DNA of 57,828 bases from Pauljensenia sp018375675. Lineage in GTDB: Bacteria > Actinomycetota > Actinomycetes > Actinomycetales > Actinomycetaceae. The notes below the pieces were generated by a model. It did no database searches, had not been told where the DNA came from, and saw nothing but the letters and a program-made list of their open reading frames with translations. Position 1 is the stretch's first letter; every line of letters begins with the position of its first letter. The stretch lies in NCBI GenBank assembly GCA_041432705.1, contig JAPWAE010000012.1, positions 1 through 57,828 on the forward strand, given 5' to 3'. Below, one piece after another: positions 52,444 through 57,828 of this stretch. The position numbers and the translations under genes are program-made.

Positions 52444-52740
52444 ATGTCACGCATTAGTACTGACGAGGTCGCCCGCGTTGCGGGCCTGGCCCACATCGCA
52501 TTGACCGACGAGGAAATCACGCGTTTCGCGGGTGAGCTCGACGCGATCGCCGACGCCGTCTCCAAGGTGTCCGAGGTCGCCACCCCCGAGGTTCCCGCCA
52601 CGTCCCACCCGATTCCGCTGACCAACGTGTGGCGCGAAGACGAGATTGGGCAGACCGTGGACCGCGACGAGGTGCTCGCTCAGGCACCCGCCGCCCAGGA
52701 TGGCATGTTCCTGGTTCCGCAGATTCTGGGGGAGGACTGA
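52444..52740 (+). CDS. gatC: Glutamyl/aspartyl-tRNA amidotransferase subunit C
   Basis: 98 residues with the GatC pattern VARVAGLAHIALTDEEITRFAGELDAI and C-terminal PAAQDGMFLVPQIL. It stabilises the GatA-GatB interface in the enzyme that converts Glu-tRNA(Gln) or Asp-tRNA(Asn). Its stop overlaps the gatA start (TGATG). Confidence 0.93.
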   Translation: MSRISTDEVARVAGLAHIALTDEEITRFAGELDAIADAVSKVSEVATPEVPATSHPIPLTNVWREDEIGQTVDRDEVLAQAPAAQDGMFLVPQILGED

Positions 52741-54245
52741 TGAACGAGCTGCTGAAGAAGAGCGCCCTCGAGCTGGCGGACATGCTGGCCGCCGGCCAGA
52801 TCACCTCCGTCGAGCTGACCCAGGCGTGCCTGGACCGCATCGACGCCATCGAGGACCGCGTCAACGCGTTCATCACGGTCGACCGCGAGGGCGCCCTGGC
52901 GACCGCGGCCGACGTGGATGCGCGCCGCGCGGCGGGGGAGACCCTGCACCGCCTGGCGGGTGTGCCGATCGCCGTGAAGGACAACGTGGTGACGCGCGGC
53001 CTGCGTACCACCTGCGCCTCGAAGATCCTGGGCGACTGGGAGCCTCCCTACGACGCGACCGTCACCGCCAAGATCAAGGAAGCTGGCCTGCCCATCGTCG
53101 GCAAGACCAACATGGATGAGTTCGCCATGGGTTCGTCCACCGAGCACTCCGCTTTCGGTGCGACCAAGAACCCCTGGGACACCGAGCGCATCCCCGGCGG
53201 CTCCGGCGGTGGTTCGGCCGCTGCTGTCGCGGCCTACATGGTGCCCCTGGCCGTCGGTTCCGACACGGGCGGCTCGATCCGCCAGCCCGCGTTCGTGACC
53301 GGCACGGTCGGCGCCAAGCCCACCTACGGCGCGGTGTCGCGTTTCGGCCTGGTGGCCATGGCCTCGTCCCTGGACCAGATCGGCCCCGTCACCCGCACGG
53401 TCGCCGACGCGGCCGCCCTCACCGAGCTGATCGGCGGCTACGACCCCAACGATTCGACCTCCCTCAACGAGCCGGTTCCCGCGCTCACCGAGGCCGTCGA
53501 GTCCGTCGCCGCCGAAGGTTCCATGAAGGGCCTGAAGGTCGGCATCGTCAAGGAGCTGAGCGGCGAGGGCTACCAGCAGGACGTCATCGACGCCTTCAAC
53601 GCCACCGTCGAGAAGCTGCGCGAGGCCGGTGCGGAGATCGTCGAGGTCTCCTGCCCGCACCTGGAGTACTCGCTGGGCGCCTACTACCTGATCATGCCCG
53701 CCGAGGTCTCCTCGAACCTGGCCCGCTTCGACGGCATGCGCTACGGCATTCGCGTCGAGCCCACCGAGGGCCCCGTGACCGCCGAGCGCGTCATGGCCGC
53801 CACCCGCGAGGCCGGCTTCGGCGACGAGGTCAAGCGCCGCATCATCCTGGGCACGCACGTGCTCTCGGCCGGCTACTACGACGCCTACTACGGCAGCGCC
53901 CAGAAGGTGCGCACGCTCATCCAGCGCGACTTTGACGCGGTGTTCGAGCAGGTTGACGTCCTCGTGTCGCCCACGGCCCCCGAGACGGCCTTCAAGTTCG
54001 GTGAGAAGACCTCCGACCCGCTGGCCATGTACCTCTACGACGTCGCCACGATCCCCGCGAACCTGGCGGGCATCCCCGGCGTGAACGTGCCCAACGCGGT
54101 GTCCTCCGAGGGCCTGCCCATCGGCTTCCAGGTGCTGGCCCCCGCGCGCGGCGACCTGGTCATGTACAAGGTGGCGTCCCTGGTGGAGGCGCTCAGCGAC
54201 GACGTCGCGGGTCAGTGCCCCGCAGCTAACTGGGAGGAAAAGTGA
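52740..54245 (+). CDS. gatA: Glutamyl/aspartyl-tRNA amidotransferase subunit A
   Basis: 501 residues. Amidase-signature triad K80, S179 and S155 in IPGGSGGGSA...GSDTGGSIRQPA. It hydrolyses glutamine to feed ammonia to GatB. Coupled to gatC and gatB by overlapping codons. Confidence 0.95.
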   Translation: MNELLKKSALELADMLAAGQITSVELTQACLDRIDAIEDRVNAFITVDREGALATAADVDARRAAGETLHRLAGVPIAVKDNVVTRGLRTTCASKILGDWEPPYDATVTAKIKEAGLPIVGKTNMDEFAMGSSTEHSAFGATKNPWDTERIPGGSGGGSAAAVAAYMVPLAVGSDTGGSIRQPAFVTGTVGAKPTYGAVSRFGLVAMASSLDQIGPVTRTVADAAALTELIGGYDPNDSTSLNEPVPALTEAVESVAAEGSMKGLKVGIVKELSGEGYQQDVIDAFNATVEKLREAGAEIVEVSCPHLEYSLGAYYLIMPAEVSSNLARFDGMRYGIRVEPTEGPVTAERVMAATREAGFGDEVKRRIILGTHVLSAGYYDAYYGSAQKVRTLIQRDFDAVFEQVDVLVSPTAPETAFKFGEKTSDPLAMYLYDVATIPANLAGIPGVNVPNAVSSEGLPIGFQVLAPARGDLVMYKVASLVEALSDDVAGQCPAANWEEK

Positions 54246-55741
54246 TGACTGAGCTCATGGATTACGACGAGGCGGCGCGCCGCTTCGACCCGGTTCTCGG
54301 CATTGAGGTGCACGTCGAGCTGGGCACCAAGACCAAGATGTTCGACGCGGCCCCCAACGCGTTTGGTGGCGACCCGAACACCTTCGTGACCCCCGTGTCG
54401 CTGGGTCTGCCCGGCTCCCTGCCGGTCGTCAACCACAAGGCTGTCGAGTACGCGATCAAGATCGGCCTGGCGCTGAACTGCGAGATCGCTGAGTACTGCC
54501 GTTTCGCGCGTAAGAACTACTTCTACCCGGACCTGACGAAGGCCTTCCAGACCTCGCAGTCCGACGAGCCGATCGCTCACGACGGCTACGTGGACGTCGA
54601 GCTTGAGGACGGCACCATGTTCCGCGTGCAGATCGAGCGCGCGCACATGGAGGAGGACGCGGGCAAGAACACGCACATCGGCGGCGCGGATGGTCGCATC
54701 CAGGGCGCGGATCACTCGCTCGTGGACTACAACCGTGCGGGTGTGCCGCTCGTGGAGATCGTGACCCGCCCGATCGAGGGTGCCGGCGAGCGTGCGCCCG
54801 AGGTGGCCGCCGCCTACGTGCAGGCCCTGCGCGACATTTTCCGCGCCCTTGACGTGTCCGAGGCCCGTATGGAGCGCGGCAACGTGCGCGCCGACATTAA
54901 CGTGTCGCTGCGCCCGACGCCCGAGTCGCCCCTGGGTACGCGCACCGAGACCAAGAACGTGAACTCCTTCCGTGGTATCGCCTCGGCCGTGCGCTACGAG
55001 ATGCAGCGCCAGGCTCAGATCCTGTCTGAGGGCGGAACGATCCTGCAGGAGACCCGCCACTACCACGAGGAGGACGGCTCGACGTCCTCCGGCCGTGAGA
55101 AGTCGGATTCTGAGGACTACCGCTACTTCCCCGAGCCCGACCTGGTTCCGATCCGCCCGGATCGTGAATGGGTGGAGGAACTGCGCGCCTCGCTGCCCGA
55201 GCTGCCCGTCGCCAAGCGCCGCCGCCTGCGCACCGAGTGGGGGTACGCGGACATGGAGATGCGCGACGTCATCAACGCCGGCGCCCTCGAACTCATCGAG
55301 GCCACGGTCGCCGCGGGTTGCGATCCTGCCTCCGCCCGCAAGTGGTGGATGGGTGAGATTTCGCGTCGCGCCAAGGAACGCGAGGTTTCCCTCGACGAGG
55401 CCGGGGTCAGCCCCGCTCAGGTCGCCGAGCTGCAGGGCCTCATCGACTCGGGTCGCATCAACGACAAGCTGGCGCGCCAGGCCCTCGAGGGCGTCCTCGC
55501 GGGCGAAGGCGATCCGACGCAGGTCGTCGAGGCCCGAGGCCTCGAGGTCGTCTCCGACGACGGCGCCCTGACGGCGGCCGTTCAGGAGGCCCTGGACGCC
55601 AACCCCGACATCGTTGAGAAGATCAAGGGCGGCAAGGTCCAGGCGGCCGGCGCCCTCGTCGGCGCGGTCATGAAGGCTACCCGCGGGCAGGCTGACGCCG
55701 CCCGCGTGCGTGAGCTGATCATGGAAATGGTCGGCGCCTGA
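54245..55741 (+). CDS. gatB: Glutamyl/aspartyl-tRNA amidotransferase subunit B
   Basis: 498 residues. Kinase-like cradle (about 10-290) with GIEVHVELGTKTKMF, EEDAGKN and LVDYNRAGVPLVEIV. Helical tail and YqeY-like domain (about 350-498). Phosphorylates and amidates the misacylated tRNA. ATG 54245 overlaps the gatA stop; GTG 54242 is an alternative. It contains an internal ACGAGGCCGGGG copy read as DEAGV. Confidence 0.95.
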   Translation: MTELMDYDEAARRFDPVLGIEVHVELGTKTKMFDAAPNAFGGDPNTFVTPVSLGLPGSLPVVNHKAVEYAIKIGLALNCEIAEYCRFARKNYFYPDLTKAFQTSQSDEPIAHDGYVDVELEDGTMFRVQIERAHMEEDAGKNTHIGGADGRIQGADHSLVDYNRAGVPLVEIVTRPIEGAGERAPEVAAAYVQALRDIFRALDVSEARMERGNVRADINVSLRPTPESPLGTRTETKNVNSFRGIASAVRYEMQRQAQILSEGGTILQETRHYHEEDGSTSSGREKSDSEDYRYFPEPDLVPIRPDREWVEELRASLPELPVAKRRRLRTEWGYADMEMRDVINAGALELIEATVAAGCDPASARKWWMGEISRRAKEREVSLDEAGVSPAQVAELQGLIDSGRINDKLARQALEGVLAGEGDPTQVVEARGLEVVSDDGALTAAVQEALDANPDIVEKIKGGKVQAAGALVGAVMKATRGQADAARVRELIMEMVGA

Positions 55742-55761
55742 GGCTCATTCTGACGAACGCC

Positions 55762-55796
55762 ACGGGGGCCGGGATCGATGCGATCCCGGCCCCCGT
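55762..55796 (+). terminator. Terminator of gatCAB
   Basis: A perfect 16-bp stem (55762-55777 with 55781-55796) with 3-nt loop. Two reverse motif copies follow (55817, 55850), and a degenerate one near 55890. No gene in 55797-56019; TAGGAT at 55958-55963 is the likely -10 of the next gene. Confidence 0.75.
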
Positions 55797-56019
55797 CGTC
55801 GTCTCCGGACTGTGCGCCCCGGCCTCGTGCGCGCAACCCCGATAGCGCACCCCGGCCTCGTGCACGGTGTCCCGAGGAAGTGCCCTTGCCTCGTTCCCGA
55901 GCGTTCGCACGTGTCCACGTTGTGGCCTTCCCCTTCCTGGGGGAGTGGAAAGTTTCCTAGGATGAGCGCTTGAGGACAGCCGGGTCGACTGTGGCCGGGC
56001 GCCCAACGAAAGGACAGAC

Positions 56020-57447
56020 ATGCGCACATCGCCGTCGTACACCGCCTCCTACCGTATCGAGGTGGACGAGAAGACGACTTCCATCGCGTCCATTGTTGAT
56101 GCAGTCTCTTCGACTGGAGCGGAGATCAAGGGCCTCGACGTTGCGGACTCCGACCGGGGGCACATCATCATCGACCTGACGTGCGACATGCGCGATTCTG
56201 AGCACCGCCGCGAGGTTCGCGACGCCATCGGCGCGCTGCCCGGCGTGACCGCCGATTCGGTCGCCGACCAGACCTTCATGAGCCACATCGGCGGCAAGGT
56301 GGAGATCCACTCCAAGGTGCCGCTGCGTAACCGCGACGACCTCTCGCGCGCCTACACGCCCGGCGTCGCCCGCGTGTGCACCGCCATCCACGACATGCCG
56401 CAGAAGGCCCACCTGCTGACCATGAAGGCCAACACGGTCGCGGTCGTCTCCGACGGCACCGCAGTGCTCGGCCTGGGCGACATCGGCCCCGAGGCCGCCC
56501 TGCCCGTCATGGAGGGCAAGGCCGTCCTGTTCAAGGAGTTCGGCGGCGTGGACGCCTGGCCGGTCGTCCTGGACACCAAGGACACCGAGGAGATCATCTC
56601 CATCGTTAAGGCGATCGCCCCCGCGTACGGCGGCATCAACCTGGAGGACATCTCCGCTCCTCGCTGCTTCGAGATCGAAGAGCGCCTGCGCGCCGAGCTC
56701 GACATCCCCGTTTTCCACGACGACCAGCACGGCACCGCGATCGTGGTTCTTTCGGCGCTCATCAACGCGCTGAAGATCGTGGGCAAGAAGATCGAGGACG
56801 TGCGCATCGTCGTCTCCGGCGTCGGTGCTGCGGGCAACGCGATCATCCGGCTGCTGCTCGCCCAGGGTGCGCGCGACATCATCGGCTGTGGCCGCGACGG
56901 CGCGCTCTCCGGCGACGATACCGAGGGCATGCACCCCTCCCGTAAGGCGCTGGCCGAGGCGACCAACCCCCGCCACGTCCACGGCTCGCTTAAAGAGGTC
57001 CTCAAGGGCGCCGACGTCTTCATCGGCGTCTCCTCCGGCAACATCCTTGACCCCTCCGACGTTGAGACCATGGCTGAGGACGCGATCGTTTTCGCGCTCG
57101 CCAACCCCACGCCCGAGGTTGACCCGATCGGCGCCGGCAAGTACGCCGCCGTCGTCGCCACGGGCCGTAGCGACTACCCGAACCAGATCAACAACGTTCT
57201 GGCCTTCCCGGGTCTCTTCCGCGGTCTGCTGGACGCCAAGGTCAAGGAGATTACGACCGAGGTTCTGCGCGTCGCCTCTGTGGCTATCGCGTCCGTGATC
57301 TCCGAGGATGAGCTCTCGCCCTCCTACATCATCCCTGGCGCCTTCGATAAGCGGGTTGCCCCCGCCGTGTCCAAGGCCGTGCGTCGCGCCGTGCGCGACC
57401 TTCCGACCGTGGATATCCCCGTTCAGCCCGATATGGATGTGAACTGA
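56020..57447 (+). CDS. NAD(P)-dependent malic enzyme with N-terminal ACT domain
   Basis: 475 residues. An ACT-like regulatory domain (about 5-80) precedes a malic enzyme of the short bacterial type: NRDDLSRAYTPGVARVC, VFHDDQHGTAIV and the Rossmann motif VGAAGNA. Oxidatively decarboxylates malate to pyruvate. GAAAGGA precedes ATG 56020. The ACT domain suggests control by a small ligand, perhaps an amino acid. Confidence 0.92.
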   Translation: MRTSPSYTASYRIEVDEKTTSIASIVDAVSSTGAEIKGLDVADSDRGHIIIDLTCDMRDSEHRREVRDAIGALPGVTADSVADQTFMSHIGGKVEIHSKVPLRNRDDLSRAYTPGVARVCTAIHDMPQKAHLLTMKANTVAVVSDGTAVLGLGDIGPEAALPVMEGKAVLFKEFGGVDAWPVVLDTKDTEEIISIVKAIAPAYGGINLEDISAPRCFEIEERLRAELDIPVFHDDQHGTAIVVLSALINALKIVGKKIEDVRIVVSGVGAAGNAIIRLLLAQGARDIIGCGRDGALSGDDTEGMHPSRKALAEATNPRHVHGSLKEVLKGADVFIGVSSGNILDPSDVETMAEDAIVFALANPTPEVDPIGAGKYAAVVATGRSDYPNQINNVLAFPGLFRGLLDAKVKEITTEVLRVASVAIASVISEDELSPSYIIPGAFDKRVAPAVSKAVRRAVRDLPTVDIPVQPDMDVN

Positions 57448-57465
57448 GAGTCATTTCGGCTGTTT

Positions 57466-57506
57466 GGCGGGCCCGATCGCGCTGGTGAAGCGCGGTCGGG
57501 CCCGCC
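57466..57506 (+). terminator. Terminator of malic enzyme gene
   Basis: An 18-bp stem (57466-57483 with 57489-57506, one G-U pair), GGTGA loop, TTTT run. Confidence 0.8.
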
Positions 57507-57608
57507 TTTTCGCTGACTCTGTGTGACCATGCAAGCTGAAGAGACCCGGACTTTTCGTTGTGTTTGGTGGGTTTGTGGGGTGTGTGTTGGGGGTCACGGT
57601 ATTTTGGT

Positions 57609-57637
57609 TTGACTTTGGGTGTGGGGGTGAGTAGATT
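57609..57637 (+). promoter_or_regulatory. rRNA operon promoter
   Basis: TTGACT (57609-57614), 17-base spacer, TAGATT (57632-57637). It precedes the pre-16S leader. Confidence 0.6.
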
Positions 57638-57639
57638 AT

Positions 57640-57828
57640 TCACCTGTCGCCGCGAGCTTGTGAGTGAGTTTGTGGTGGTGGTTCACCGCTCTGGTGGCTG
57701 GGTTTGTGGCTTGGTTTTCTGGGGTGTGTGGGTGTTGTTTGTGAACTCGATAGTGTGTTTGTTTGTTTTTTATGCCTGTTTTTTGTTTTTGAGTGTTTTT
57801 GGTTGGGATTGCTGGCCAGGCGGTTTTG
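57640..57828 (+). other. Pre-16S rRNA leader (partial, runs off the window)
   Basis: GT-rich leader with GTGAACTCGATAGTGTGTTTG (57737-57757 region), the conserved actinobacterial stretch that precedes 16S genes and is thought to act in antitermination and processing. The 16S gene itself is not included. Confidence 0.6.

Noticed and set aside
57640..57828. Start of 16S rRNA
   Set aside because: The leader is present, but the conserved 16S 5' end does not appear before the window stops.

Overview
The window is a high-GC chromosomal segment of an actinobacterium. WhiB1 next to a PdtaS-type sensor kinase, a UPF0182 membrane protein beside a PPA1309-like gene, the gatC-gatA-gatB order, several candidate leaderless genes and a pre-16S leader at the right edge all point to the Actinomycetaceae. 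A secreted GH66 dextran-active enzyme fits an oral Schaalia/Actinomyces such as S. odontolytica. The species is inferred, not proven.

Layout. 1-5500: PPA1309-like gene, UPF0182 membrane protein and two related small membrane proteins. 5497-5573: initiator tRNA-fMet. 5536-16989: an 11.45 kb integrated mobilizable element bounded by 38-bp direct repeats of the tRNA 3' end. Left to right it holds an integrase arm site, an iteron-rich and AT-rich candidate origin, ArdA, a BcgI-like two-subunit restriction-modification (R-M) operon with a small XRE regulator, mobilization genes (MobB-like, relaxase, MobC-like), a P4-type primase-helicase, an AlpA-like excisionase and a tyrosine integrase. 17.0-24.0 kb: Gln/Pro-rich membrane protein, MgtC-like protein, amino-acid permease, DUF4232-like lipoprotein and two hypotheticals. 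24.1-26.9 kb: GH66 dextranase/cyclodextran synthase-like enzyme. 27.4-34.8 kb: complete type I R-M locus (hsdM, hsdS, hsdR) with a DUF2188 gene and a Panacea-domain antitoxin-like gene between hsdS and hsdR. 34.8-38.2 kb: membrane protein with an Asp-Thr repeat tail, TauE/SafE exporter, and a WXG100-like gene plus a WXG-calpain protease that looks like a type VII secretion effector. 38.3-57.4 kb: mostly housekeeping (fumC, MFS exporter, OsmC-thyA-folA, DUF2505, pdtaS, whiB1, an FHA/FtsK EssC-like ATPase, ligA, phospholipase D/cardiolipin synthase, gatCAB, malic enzyme). The right edge enters an rRNA operon leader; 16S itself is outside the window.

Three threads stand out. (1) The 11-mer CGAGGCCGGGG occurs 17 times on either strand, 16 of them as ACGAGGCCGGGG. 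It forms the arms of several terminators, also sits singly inside genes, and is absent from the mobile element and the hsd genes; this resembles a DNA-uptake-sequence pattern. (2) The integrated element combines an anti-restriction protein with its own R-M operon, in a host with a type I system. (3) The WXG-calpain protein and the EssC-like ATPase suggest a type VII export route whose other parts lie outside the window.
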